Of a stretch of DNA of 64,000 nt, positions 41,873 to 50,393 are shown in pieces. The notes below the pieces were generated by a model that ran no database searches, was not told the DNA's origin, and was given only the letters and a program-made list of their open reading frames with translations. The position numbers and the translations under genes were made by a program. The stretch is from CAVUFH01 sp963740835 (lineage in GTDB: Bacteria; Actinomycetota; Acidimicrobiia; IMCC26256; PALSA-610): the NCBI GenBank assembly GCA_963740835.1, contig CAVUFH010000007.1:620001-684000 (forward strand), given 5' to 3'. The stretch's first letter is position 1. The number at the start of each line of letters is the position of its first letter.

Positions 41873-43678
41873 ATGCCGCCCGTACACGCCCCCATGCAGG
41901 CGACCGTCGTGTCGATCGACGTCCGCGAGGGCGACGAAGTGCGCGCCGGACAGCAGCTCTTCGTCCTCGAGTCGATGAAGATGGAGCACGTCGTCGCCGC
42001 CGAGTCCGCCGGTGTCGTCGCGAGCCTGGCGATCGCCGTCGGCGAGACCGTGATGCCGGGCGACGAGCTCGCGACCATCGATGCGCGCGAAACCGGCACG
42101 GCCGTCACCGCCGGGCCGGACGCCGCGATCGATCTCGACCGTGTCCGCCCCGACCTCGCCGAAGTCCTCGAACGGCACGACGTCGGGCTCGACCGCCGCC
42201 GCCCCGACGCCGTCGCCCGCCGGCACGACTCGGGCAAGCGCACCGCGCGCGAGAACGTCGCCGACCTCGTCGACGCCGGCAGCTTCGTCGAGTACGCGCC
42301 CCTCGTCATCGCGGGCCAGCGCCGGCGGCGCGCGTTGCAAGAGCTCATCGAGCGGACACCGGCCGACGGGCTCGTCGGCGGCATCGGCACGATCGACGGT
42401 CACTCGGTGATCGCGATGTCGTACGACTACACGGTGCTCGCGGGAACGCAGGGCATGTGGAACCACGAGAAGAAGGACCGGCTCTTCGAGCTCGCGGAAC
42501 GCATGCGCCTCCCGGTCGTCTTCTTCACCGAGGGCGGGGGCGGCCGGCCGGGCGACACCGACGGTTCGACCGTCGCCGGACTCGACTGCCTCGCGTTCAA
42601 CTACTTCGCGCGGCTGAGCGCGCTCGTCCCGCTCGTCGGGATCACTACGGGCTACTGCTTCGCCGGGAACGCCGCGCTGCTCGGGTGCTGTGACGTGATC
42701 ATCGCGACCGAAGGTTCGAACATCGGCATGGGAGGGCCCGCGATGATCGAAGGCGGCGGGCTCGGCACGTACGAACCGACCGCGATCGGACCGGTCGACG
42801 TGCAGGTCGCGAACGGTGTCGTCGACGTACTGGTGAAGGACGAAGCCGAAGCGGTGCGCGTCGCGAAGCAATACCTCTCCTGCTTCCGCGAAGGCGTCGC
42901 GGCGTGGGACTGCGTCGACCAGCGCACGTTGCGCCACGTCGTGCCCGAGAACCGCGTGCGCGCGTACGACGTACGCACGGTGATCGATGCGCTGTGCGAC
43001 ACCGGGTCGGTGCTCGAGCTGCGGCGCGGGTTCGGCGAAGGCATCATCACCGCGTTGACGCGCGTCGAGGGCCGACCGGTCGGCATCGTCGCCAACAACC
43101 CCGCCCACCTCGGTGGCGCGATCGATACGGTCGGTGCCGACAAGGCCGCGCGGTTCATGCAGACCTGCGACGCGTTCGACGTCCCGATCGTTTTTCTCTG
43201 CGACACTCCCGGGTTCATGGTCGGGCCGGAGTCGGAAGCAACCGGTGCGGTGCGCCACATGGCGCGCATGTTCGTGACCGGTGCCAACCTGACCGTTCCC
43301 GTCGGCACGGTCATCCTGCGCAAGGGCTACGGGCTCGGTGCGCAGGCGATGGCGGGCGGTTCGTTCAAGGCGCCGCACTTCTGTGTGGCCTGGCCAACCG
43401 GCGAGTTCGGCGGGATGAACCTCGAAGGCGCGGTGCGCCTCGGCCAACGCCGCGAGCTCGATGCGATCGAGGATCCGGAAGAACGCCAGCGCGCCTTCCA
43501 AGAGATGGTCGACCGCATGTACGAGCACGGCAAGGGGGTGAACATGGCGAGCTACTTCGAGATCGACGATGTCATCGATCCCGCCGACACGCGCCGTTGG
43601 ATCACCACCATGCTCAACGCGGCGCCCCCACCGCTGCCGCGCACGGGCAAGAAGCGCCCGAACGTCGACACGTGGTGA
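41873..43678 (+). CDS. Biotin carboxyl-carrier domain fused to acyl-CoA carboxyltransferase
   Basis: The 601-aa product has an N-terminal biotinyl domain (residues 1-72) with the biotinylation motif ESMKMEH. It is followed by a full carboxyltransferase (about 110-590): KRTARENVADLVDAGSFVEY, GGGGRPGDTDGSTVAGLDCL, IATEGSNIGMGGPAMIEGGG, VGIVANNPAHLGGAIDTVGA, VFLCDTPGFMVGPESEATGA and VPVGTVILRKGYGLGAQAM. Biotin carboxylase is missing and must be supplied elsewhere. In most actinobacteria BCCP is joined to biotin carboxylase instead. The substrate is probably a short or branched acyl-CoA. Confidence 0.88.
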   Translation: MPPVHAPMQATVVSIDVREGDEVRAGQQLFVLESMKMEHVVAAESAGVVASLAIAVGETVMPGDELATIDARETGTAVTAGPDAAIDLDRVRPDLAEVLERHDVGLDRRRPDAVARRHDSGKRTARENVADLVDAGSFVEYAPLVIAGQRRRRALQELIERTPADGLVGGIGTIDGHSVIAMSYDYTVLAGTQGMWNHEKKDRLFELAERMRLPVVFFTEGGGGRPGDTDGSTVAGLDCLAFNYFARLSALVPLVGITTGYCFAGNAALLGCCDVIIATEGSNIGMGGPAMIEGGGLGTYEPTAIGPVDVQVANGVVDVLVKDEAEAVRVAKQYLSCFREGVAAWDCVDQRTLRHVVPENRVRAYDVRTVIDALCDTGSVLELRRGFGEGIITALTRVEGRPVGIVANNPAHLGGAIDTVGADKAARFMQTCDAFDVPIVFLCDTPGFMVGPESEATGAVRHMARMFVTGANLTVPVGTVILRKGYGLGAQAMAGGSFKAPHFCVAWPTGEFGGMNLEGAVRLGQRRELDAIEDPEERQRAFQEMVDRMYEHGKGVNMASYFEIDDVIDPADTRRWITTMLNAAPPPLPRTGKKRPNVDTW

Positions 43679-43697
43679 GCGCCGAAGGAGCGATCTC

Positions 43698-44718
43698 GTG
43701 ACCGACATCGTGCTCGTCACCGGCGGCACCGGCTACGTCGCTGGTTGGTGCATCGTCGAACTGCTGCGCGGCGGGTACGACGTCCGCACCACCGTCCGGA
43801 GTCCCGCCAAGGTCGATTCGGTGCACGCCGCGGTAGCGACCGCGATCGACCCCGGTGCGCGGCTGTCATGCGTCGTCGCCGATCTCACGCGCGACGACGG
43901 ATGGGACGGCGTCGTTGCCGGCTGCCGTGCGGTGCTCCACGTCGCGTCGCCACTCGGAGCCGACGACGCGGCTGGGCCGGAGGCGTTCATCGTCCCCGCG
44001 CGACGGCACGATCCGCGTGTTGCGCGCCGCGACGGCTGCCGGTGTGGAGCGCGTCGTGATGACGTCGGCCGCGAACGCCGCGAGCCCGTCCTCGTACACC
44101 GAAGATGGCGTGACGGACGAGTCGCTCTGGACCGATCTCGACGCGGACGACCTCCCCGCCTACCGGCGCTCGAAGACGCTCGCGGAACGCGCGGCGTGGG
44201 ACTTCGTCGCCCACGTCGGCTCGACCACGACGCTCACGACGATCCTGCCGGGCGCGGTCTTCGGACCGATCCTCACGGCCGGCAACCGGGGGTCGGTCGA
44301 GGTCATCGGGCGCATGCTGCACGGGCAGATGCCCGGCACCCCGCGCATCGGCCTCGAGGTCGTCGACGTGCGCGACATCGCCGACATCCACCTCCGTGCG
44401 ATGACGGCACCGGACGCGGCCGGCGAGCGGTTCCTCGCAACGGGCGAGTTCATGTGGATGGCAGACATCGCGCGGGTGCTGCGCGACAACCTCGGCGACG
44501 ATGCGAGCAAGGTGCCGACCGAGGAGATCCCGGACGACGTCATCCGCGCGCTCGCGGCGTCGAGCGCGGAACTCCGCGGCATCATGCCCGGGTTGGGGCG
44601 GAAGAACCGGCACACGACCGCGAAGGCCGAAGCCCGGCTCGGATGGAAGCCGCGCCCCGCGGCCGAAGCCGTCCTCGAGTGCGCCCGCAGCTTGATCGAC
44701 TCCGGCGCGGACGACTGA
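43698..44718 (+). CDS. NAD(P)-dependent dihydroflavonol-reductase-like epimerase/dehydratase (frameshifted)
   Basis: From GTG 43698, preceded by GAAGGAG, the product begins VTDIVLVTGGTGYVAGWCIV (GxxGxxG Rossmann start), with CRAVLHVASPLGADDAAGPE. The frame breaks at GCGCG (43998-44002). Restoring a GC gives the conserved FIVPARDGTIRVLRAATAAG and the second frame, with VVMTSAANAASPSSYTED, the YxxxK motif AYRRSKTLAERAAW and LPGAVFGPILTAGN. About 340 aa. It belongs to the extended SDR family (cinnamoyl-CoA/dihydroflavonol reductase type). Substrate unknown. It follows the carboxylase gene by 19 bp. Confidence 0.8.
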
Positions 44719-44746
44719 ACCGGTGCGCTCCGCTCCGGCGGACGCT

Positions 44747-46255
44747 TCAGCAAGCGGGATGCGGGCCCAGCCGCGTCAGCACGTTGCGGGTGATCCCTTC
44801 GACCTGCGCGTCGCGCCCGGCCAACCCGTGCGCCCAGTCCGTCGACCCCGATGTCACCACGGTCGCGCCCACATCGTTCGTGTAAGCACCCAACACGGCG
44901 TGGCCGTGACGGATGCGTTCCATCGCTTCCGGGTCACGGGTTCCGAACACGCGCGAGGCGATGTACTCCAACTCGCTCGGCTCGCCGGGCTTGGGCGGGC
45001 GCGGCGCCGTCTCACGCGTGAAGTGCTGTGTCGGGCAGGTACCGAGGATCTCGAATGTCGGCGGCGTGCCGTCCTCGCCGGTCGGATACGGCAACCCGTC
45101 GCGGGAGGTGAACACGCACCCGTCGCACTCGTAGCCGACGACGGTGGCACCCGCGCCGAGCACGTCGCCGTAGCCGAGGCCGGTGCCCTCGAAGATCCAG
45201 TGGCCGGCGCGATGCACCGTGTAGCCGCCGAGCCCGGCGGTGACGTTGCGACCGATGCGGTGGTAGCCACCGCGGGTGAACGACACCCCCGTCATGTGGT
45301 TCTCGGGACGACCGACGACGACGTCGGACCAGAACGTCGTCACTTCCGACTCGCGGTTCGTTCCCATCAGCGGGTCGTTCTTGAAGAAGCCCTTGTACCC
45401 GACCATCACGTCGTGATCGTCGCCCTCGATGCGCACCTGCCACAGCGACGTGTTGCCGGAGAAGAACGCGGCGTTGCCGCCACGGGCGATGAAGGCTTCG
45501 ACGGTGTCGCGCATCCCGCGCGACCAGTACTCGTCGTGGCCGACCGACAAGTAGAGGCTCGCACCGTCCAACACCTCGGGGTGCGTTTCGAGATCAGCGT
45601 TCGTGCACACACCGATCTCGAACCCATCGCGTTCGGCCCACTCGATGAACGGCAGCTCCCAGTCGGGCCAACCCGCGGAGCCGGCATAGCCCGACAGATG
45701 ATTGAGCTGGACGTAGCCGACGTGGGCGGCGTTCTGCGGATCGGGCGCGCCCGTTCCCGTCACCCGCCGACCCTTGCCCGGCGGCTTGTACAGGTAGCCG
45801 GCCGCCATCGGCCGTTGCATCGCGACGTGAGTGCCGCCGGTGTACAGGTTCGGTCCGCCGAAGTCGTTGTAGGCGTGCCACGTGTTCGTCGCCAGCGCGA
45901 GCACGATGCGCGCGTTGGCAGACGGCCGTACGACGAAGAACGCGTAGTCGCGGCGCACCTTCTCGCCGACGTCGATCTCCATCACGACCTCGTAGTAACC
46001 CGATCGCCAGGCCGGCTCGACGTCGAGCATCAGCGCGACCGGCCAGCCGCACCCCTTCGACGACGCGTCCTTCGGCGTCTCGTGCTCGTCCGCCGCCACC
46101 GCGTCCGCACTGAACACGACCTGCCGACGCGCGCCGACCCGGGCGACCTCGACGCGCACCGGCCGCCCACCGGACGACGACATGTGCAAACCGACCTGCT
46201 CACCCGCGCCTGCTGACTGGGGCCAGCAGTAACCCGTCACCACCTCGCGCACCAT
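44747..46255 (-). CDS. N,N-dimethylformamidase beta-subunit-like protein
   Basis: The 502-aa protein begins MVREVVTGYCWPQSAGAGEQ and matches the large-subunit C-terminal domain of N,N-dimethylformamidase: NTWHAYNDFGGPNLYTGGTH, GASLYLSVGHDEYWSRGMRD, NAAFFSGNTSLWQVRIEGDD and THFTR-like segments. The tyrosine/aspartate ligands of the mononuclear iron site would lie in these blocks, but I cannot assign them individually. The N-terminal lectin-like domain of true DmfA2 is short here and no small alpha subunit is encoded nearby. It is more likely an uncharacterised amidohydrolase-like relative than a real DMFase. Confidence 0.7.
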   Translation of the reverse strand: MVREVVTGYCWPQSAGAGEQVGLHMSSSGGRPVRVEVARVGARRQVVFSADAVAADEHETPKDASSKGCGWPVALMLDVEPAWRSGYYEVVMEIDVGEKVRRDYAFFVVRPSANARIVLALATNTWHAYNDFGGPNLYTGGTHVAMQRPMAAGYLYKPPGKGRRVTGTGAPDPQNAAHVGYVQLNHLSGYAGSAGWPDWELPFIEWAERDGFEIGVCTNADLETHPEVLDGASLYLSVGHDEYWSRGMRDTVEAFIARGGNAAFFSGNTSLWQVRIEGDDHDVMVGYKGFFKNDPLMGTNRESEVTTFWSDVVVGRPENHMTGVSFTRGGYHRIGRNVTAGLGGYTVHRAGHWIFEGTGLGYGDVLGAGATVVGYECDGCVFTSRDGLPYPTGEDGTPPTFEILGTCPTQHFTRETAPRPPKPGEPSELEYIASRVFGTRDPEAMERIRHGHAVLGAYTNDVGATVVTSGSTDWAHGLAGRDAQVEGITRNVLTRLGPHPAC

Positions 46256-46381
46256 CGCCCGACCCTAACTGTGGCCTCATGCCGAACGCAGGTAGGAGAT
46301 CGTCGTGGCTCTCACCGAGAAGGAACGTGGACATGGCGCGGCGCGCGGTCTTTGTGCTGGCAACCGGGCTCGCGACCGTCG

Positions 46382-46495
46382 TCATGGCCGGTCGGTTCCA
46401 CCGGGCTCGTGCCGGTGCTCGGCGCGTGCCTTGATGCCGAGCAGCTCGCGCGCGGACGGCTTCGGTCGCCGCGACGGGACGGTCGCTGTGGTCAC
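46382..46495 (-). CDS. Small basic protein (37 aa) with a strong ribosome site
   Basis: The GTG at 46495 is preceded by CAGGAGG at ideal spacing. It encodes VTTATVPSRRPKPSARELLG followed by IKARAEHRHEPGGTDRP. The sequence is basic and probably disordered, and I know no family. The ribosome site is the main support. A 33-aa hydrophobic frame on the other strand (46333-46434) competes for the same DNA. Confidence 0.4.
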   Translation of the reverse strand: MTTATVPSRRPKPSARELLGIKARAEHRHEPGGTDRP

Positions 46496-46553
46496 GGTGC
46501 ACCTCCTGTCCCAGGTCCAATCGTGCGCTGCGGCGGGCGGCGCGTGCGCGGGC

Positions 46554-46612
46554 CGAAGGTCCCGAAATGTGCGGGCGATGGCCCCACCGCACGGGCGAAC
46601 TCGGGACCTTCG
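46554..46612. repeat. Nested inverted repeat (12-bp and 6-bp arms) upstream of the gene at 46693
   Basis: CGAAGGTCCCGA (46554-46565) pairs with TCGGGACCTTCG (46601-46612), and inside it GTGCGG (46569-46574) pairs with CCGCAC (46587-46592). The structure could form a long bulged stem in RNA or serve as paired binding sites. The half-site GGTCCCGAA resembles one arm of the DosR/DevR consensus, though the arms are too far apart for a classic box. It sits between the small minus-strand ORF and the plus-strand gene at 46693. Confidence 0.5.
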
Positions 46613-46692
46613 CCTCTCGGCGCGCCCGCGCGGACGCTCTACCGTCGGAGGTGCCGGCGAGAGTGAAGTGTCCCCTGCGATCGGACGGGACC

Positions 46693-47427
46693 GTGGATGA
46701 GCACAGCGCGCTGCTGCGCGCGATGTCGAACCTGACCTACTTCCACCACGAGCACGAGAAGTTCTACGGCGCGGCGCCCCGCGAGACCGCCGTCGTGCTG
46801 CAACGACACGCGCGCACGATCCAGTCGCTCGCGGCCGGCTGGTCGAACGCAACGCCGCAGCCCCGCGACGTCCTGAGCCCCTACGAAGGCGCCGAGGACC
46901 TCAACACCGAGACCGCGATCCAGCTCGACGGCGTGCTGTTCCTCGAAGGCGAGGGTGAACCCGCCGAGATCACGCGCATCAAACGAGAACTGCGCGACCT
47001 CGCCGCGGACGCAGATCAAACCGGCACCTGGCTCGCCGAAGCGATGCAGTCGTCGTGGGCCATGGCCGCCACGGTGGTCGAGATCGACGGGCTGGCCGAC
47101 CTGCTCGGCGAGCGGCACCGCATCATCGCAAACGATTGGCAGGCCGCGAACCTCAACCGCCTCTGCTCGCGCATCCTCGAACGAGCCGGCGACATGCTCG
47201 ACCACATCGACTTCACGCCGAAGGCGCTGCGCGCCGACCTCGAAGGCCAACGGGTCGCGCCCGCCCGCCTCTACTCCGCGGCTGAGCTCATCGACCACGC
47301 TGCGGACCTGTATTGCGAATCGACAGCGCTCGTTCACGACAACGAGAGGCGCTGGCGCATCTTCCACACCCGCGTCGAGGAGCTCCTGGCCGCGATGGCA
47401 GGTGCCGCGCACGCGGCAGAGCCGTGA
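46693..47427 (+). CDS. Hypothetical helical protein (244 aa)
   Basis: From the GTG at 46693 the product reads VDEHSALLRAMSNLTYFHHE and is almost entirely helical, with AVVLQRHARTIQSLAAGWSN and LAEAMQSSWAMAATVVEIDG. The C-terminal part holds LYCESTALVHDNERRWRIFH. I do not recognise the family. No metal motif, membrane helix or signal peptide is visible. An ATG at 46723 is an alternative start. It ends nine bases before a strong hairpin and is the last chromosomal gene before the island boundary. Confidence 0.6.
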   Translation: MDEHSALLRAMSNLTYFHHEHEKFYGAAPRETAVVLQRHARTIQSLAAGWSNATPQPRDVLSPYEGAEDLNTETAIQLDGVLFLEGEGEPAEITRIKRELRDLAADADQTGTWLAEAMQSSWAMAATVVEIDGLADLLGERHRIIANDWQAANLNRLCSRILERAGDMLDHIDFTPKALRADLEGQRVAPARLYSAAELIDHAADLYCESTALVHDNERRWRIFHTRVEELLAAMAGAAHAAEP

Positions 47428-47435
47428 ACGCGGCG

Positions 47436-47458
47436 AGACCGCCCCGGCGGGGCGGTCT
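47436..47458 (+). terminator. Strong GC hairpin terminator
   Basis: AGACCGCCCC (47436-47445), a GGC loop and GGGGCGGTCT (47449-47458) form a perfect 10-bp stem directly after the stop at 47427. No T-run follows. It is the clearest terminator-like structure in the window. Confidence 0.75.
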
Positions 47459-47507
47459 ACGCCGATTCCTCTGACGGTGCCCCCGGAGTTGCACGGACAC
47501 CTTTGTA

Positions 47508-47552
47508 GTAGCGGGGGCAGGATTTGAACCTGCGACCTTCGGGTTATGAGCC
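47508..47552 (-). other. 3' half of a tRNA-Met gene: island attachment site
   Basis: Read on the minus strand, this 45-bp piece contains the CAT anticodon loop (GGCTCATAACCC), the variable loop, a perfect T-arm (GCAGG-TTCAAAT-CCTGC) and the 3' acceptor strand CCCCGCTA. The D-arm and 5' acceptor are absent upstream, so it is not a working tRNA. Such 3' fragments are left by tyrosine integrases that recombine in the tRNA 3' end. The orientation predicts the intact tRNA-Met at the far right end of the element, beyond this window. Confidence 0.8.
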
Positions 47553-47688
47553 ACTTTCGGGCGGTGGCGGCTGACGTTGGCTCGTGCCGGAACATGCCGC
47601 TGACCTGGGGTTACGCGCTTGCTCCGTGCTGTCGAGAACCGGCTCATCGCGGCCGCTGACGGCCCGTACGTTAGAAGAAACGTTAGAA

Positions 47689-47745
47689 GTGTTCCGGAAC
47701 TCACCATGTTCCGGATCAACCGGAACACCTATACTTCTGGAACAC
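47689..47745 (+). promoter_or_regulatory. Inverted-repeat operator and promoter of the AbiE-like operon
   Basis: GTGTTCCGG (47689-47697) and CCGGAACAC (47720-47728) are perfect inverted arms, with a further GTTCCGG at 47708-47714 and TGGAACAC at 47738-47745. A good -10 hexamer TATACT (47730-47735) lies within this block, about 39 bp upstream of the GTG. AbiEi-type antitoxins are known to repress their own promoter through inverted repeats, so this is the likely autoregulatory site. Confidence 0.55.
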
Positions 47746-47773
47746 TCGTGTTGTCTGGAAGGAGGTGTTGTCC

Positions 47774-48828
47774 GTGGCAGTCAACAGGCCGAGCGAGACA
47801 CAAACGCTCCGCACCGTCGAGCGCCTCGTGACGGACGCGCTCCCGCCTGCTTGGTCGTTCCGTTCCTCCGCGAGTCGAGCAAGGGCGGCCGTCGAGCCGA
47901 CGCGCGCTGGACGCTCAAGGCGCCCGACGGTTCTACTGCCACCTTCGTCGTCGAGGCCAAGCGAACACTTCTCGGGCCGCAGCTCGACCAGGTGCTCGCA
48001 CAGCTCGCCGAGTTCGACGACAACCCGCTTGTCGCCACGCCGTACCTGAGCCCCACCCTGCGCGCCTCGCTCGCTGACCGTGGCGTGAGCTACGCCGATT
48101 CGACCGGCAACCTCCGGCTCGTCGCCGACGCACCGGGCCTGTTCGTCGAGCGCGCCGGCGCCATGAAGGACCCGTGGCCCTCGGACGAGACGCTCCGGTC
48201 GCTGCGCGGGCGCGGCGCCGGACGCGCGATCCGCGCGCTCGTCGACTTCCGCGCGCCGTACGGCGTGCGCGACCTCGCGCAGCGCGCCGCTGTCCCACTC
48301 GGAACGTTGTCACGCGTCATCGACCTCCTGGCGCGAGAGGGCCTCGTCACCCGCGATGGGAGCGGCGCGGTCACGACAATCGACTGGGAGCAAACCATCC
48401 GCCGCTGGGCGCAGGACTACGACTTTGCCCGCTCGAACCAGATCGCCATGTTCCTCGAGCCGCGCGGGCTTGACGCTGTCGCGTCAAAGCTGTCCGAAGC
48501 TAAGTGGACCTACGCCGCGACCGGCGCGCTAGGCGCGCAACGCTTCGCGCCGATCGCTCCCGCACGCCAAGCGGCGATCTACGTCGAAGACATCGCCCGC
48601 GCCGCGGCACGCCTTCGCCTTCGTCCGACAGACACCGGCGCCAACGTCGTGCTCGCAGAGCCTTACGACCCGGTCGCGTTCGACCGCTCGACGGTCCGCG
48701 ACGAACTCCGAGTCGTCGCCGCATCCCAGCTCGCCGTCGACCTTCTCACCGGACCGGGTCGCGATCCGTCCGAAGGAAATGAGCTCCTCGACTGGATGCG
48801 CAAGAACGAGAATGCCTGGCGTGCCTGA
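47774..48828 (+). CDS. AbiEi-like antitoxin/transcriptional regulator (frameshifted near the 5' end)
   Basis: GTG 47774 follows GGAGG. The first frame gives VAVNRPSETQTLRTVERLVT and DALPPAWS. After a one-base loss near 47856 the rest reads VPFLRESSKGGRRADARWTL, STATFVVEAKRTLLGPQLDQ (a PD-(D/E)XK-like EAK), LADRGVSYADSTGNLRLVAD and a winged helix ALVDFRAPYGVRDLAQRAAV then GTLSRVIDLLAREGLVTRDG. The C-terminal AbiEi-like domain follows (IYVEDIARAAARLRLRPTDT). About 351 aa after repair. It overlaps the nucleotidyltransferase gene by 17 bp, as in type IV AbiE modules. A role in phage resistance is inferred. Confidence 0.72.
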
Positions 48829-49620
48829 CCCGCTCTACGTCCGCGCTCGTCGTGCGCTCCTCGACGCAGTCGAGGCGCTCGCCGAACACGGCGACGCGCT
48901 CGTGCTCGTCGGCGCGCAGGCCATCTACCTCCACACCGGCGACACCGATCTCGCCGTCCCCGAGTACACGACCGACGCCGACTTCACCATCTCGCCGGCA
49001 GACCTCGCCGACGCGCCCCTGCTCGCCGACCTCCTCAGCGCAGCAGGCTTCACACCCGCGAGCACCCCGGAGGCTGGCTCAGCCCGGACGGCATCTACGT
49101 CGACATCATGGTGCCCGAGCAACTGGCCGGCTCCGGCACACACGGCGCGCGTCTCGGCTCACACGGCAAGCGAGCGGCTCGGCGCGCCAAGGGCCTCGAA
49201 GGAGCGCTGATCGACCGCGAGTTGCTGACGATCGCCGCGCTCGACCCAGACGACGAGAGATCCGTTGAGCTCTGGGTCGCCGGACCAGGCGCGCTGCTCG
49301 TTGCGAAGGTTCACAAGATCGCCGAGCGAGTCGGCGCGCAGGATCGCGTACGCGACAAGGACGCGTTGGACGTACTTCGCCTCCTCCGCGCCATCGACAC
49401 AGCCGATCTCGTCGATCGGCTGTCGGTGCTCGCCAGCACCGAGCTGTCGGCCGAGCGTCACCAACGAAGCCATCCGTTGCTTCCCGAGCTGTTCGGCATG
49501 GGCGACAGCGCGGGAGTCGCGATGGCGGTACGCGCAGCTGGCCCTGCGGAGGAATCGGCCACGATCGCCGCCTCACTTGTCGCATTGGTCGACGACCTCC
49601 TCCGAGCGGTACGCGACTGA
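48812..49620 (+). CDS. AbiEii-like nucleotidyltransferase toxin (frameshifted)
   Basis: From ATG 48812 the product reads MPGVPDPLYVRARRALLDAV, then LVLVGAQAIYLHTGDTDLAV and EYTTDADFTISPADLADAPL, the fold and DxD-type acidic residues of MNT/AbiEii-like nucleotidyltransferases. A base is missing near 49072; with it restored the sequence continues EGWLSPDGIYVDIMVPEQLA, VAKVHKIAERVGAQDRVRDK and DALDVLRLLRAIDTADLVDR. About 269 aa. AbiEii toxins modify tRNA with nucleotides and stop growth. The pairing with an AbiEi-like gene supports this, though the family may differ in target. Confidence 0.7.
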
Positions 49621-49787
49621 ATCGACGCACGATCAGCGCGCTCGTCGAGACCGCGCCATCGCTATTCGGTGACCATCGCTGCAGCGCTCGTGCACAGCGG
49701 CGCTGCGAACACGCTCGCGAATGAGTCCACCCGGGAGCACGAACTCGGGTCGCGATCCGTAGTGGTGCACACTCGAACGAGCCCTGG

Positions 49788-50393
49788 TCATTCCTCCGGT
49801 CTCAAGACTTGCTGGACGACCTCGGCGAACTCCTGCCACGCCTCATGGACCGCGTGGATGAGTGCGGCACGGTAAGGGCCCAAGTCCTCCCAGAACCGCT
49901 CGCCAGTCACGGGAACGTTGCGATAGCGCACCCATCCGGAGCTCCCGACGGGGTTGCCAGCGGGAAATGCCTGCTTGCCGATCGCGCTGTCGGAGACAAG
50001 CTGCCCGATTGACCGTCGCAATGCAGGTTGGTTCGACCGGACCCGGAGCCCGACGAAGGGACCCGAACCTGCCAGCTCGAAGCGGACGCTCTTCCACCAC
50101 CCGATCGCGATCATCACTCGTGGCAGCAGCGCCTCGTTCGTCTCTTCGGTGGAAAGCCATGACGGTCGCCACAACGCGATGAGCTCTTCGCTTTCGAGCG
50201 TGAGGTTGTCCACGCTGATCTCCGGCTCGAGCACGCGAGCCATCTCGAAAACGTCAGACATGACGCTCCTGAGGAACTCCGCAGCCGCGGCCTTCTCGAG
50301 GTTGGGAAGCTTTGCCCACTCGTCGATCTGCTGGCGCCGCTCCAGATAGAAGATCAACTTTGGATCCGTGAGTCGGTCACGTTCGTCGGTCAC
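49788..50393 (-). CDS. Unknown 201-aa protein, last gene of the extended type III restriction operon
   Basis: The GTG at 50393 overlaps the nuclease stop and is preceded by GGAGGAG. The product reads VTDERDRLTDPKLIFYLERR, with a helical N-terminal half and ARVLEPEISVDNLTLESEEL. The middle has VMIAIGWWKSVRFELAGSGP and ends with GPYRAALIHAVHEAWQEFAE. I see no catalytic motif. Strict coupling to the PD-(D/E)XK gene suggests a two-protein functional unit. The 167 bp to its left (49621-49787) contain no gene I can support. Confidence 0.6.
   Translation of the reverse strand: MTDERDRLTDPKLIFYLERRQQIDEWAKLPNLEKAAAAEFLRSVMSDVFEMARVLEPEISVDNLTLESEELIALWRPSWLSTEETNEALLPRVMIAIGWWKSVRFELAGSGPFVGLRVRSNQPALRRSIGQLVSDSAIGKQAFPAGNPVGSSGWVRYRNVPVTGERFWEDLGPYRAALIHAVHEAWQEFAEVVQQVLRPEE

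Noticed and set aside
40499..43729. 1076-aa minus-strand ORF covering the carboxylase region
   Set aside because: It is the antisense shadow of the carboxylase gene joined to the acyl-CoA dehydrogenase, a usual effect of high GC content.
46333..46434. 33-aa hydrophobic plus-strand ORF
   Set aside because: It looks like a membrane peptide but has only a weak ribosome site and overlaps the better supported minus-strand small ORF.
46554..46612. DosR/DevR binding box
   Set aside because: Only half-sites resemble the consensus. They are separated by 35 bp instead of being adjacent, and no hypoxia gene is next to it.
47508..47600. Complete tRNA-Met gene, possibly with an intron
   Set aside because: No D-arm or matching 5' acceptor strand is found upstream on the minus strand, and the adjacent sequence does not fold as an intron.
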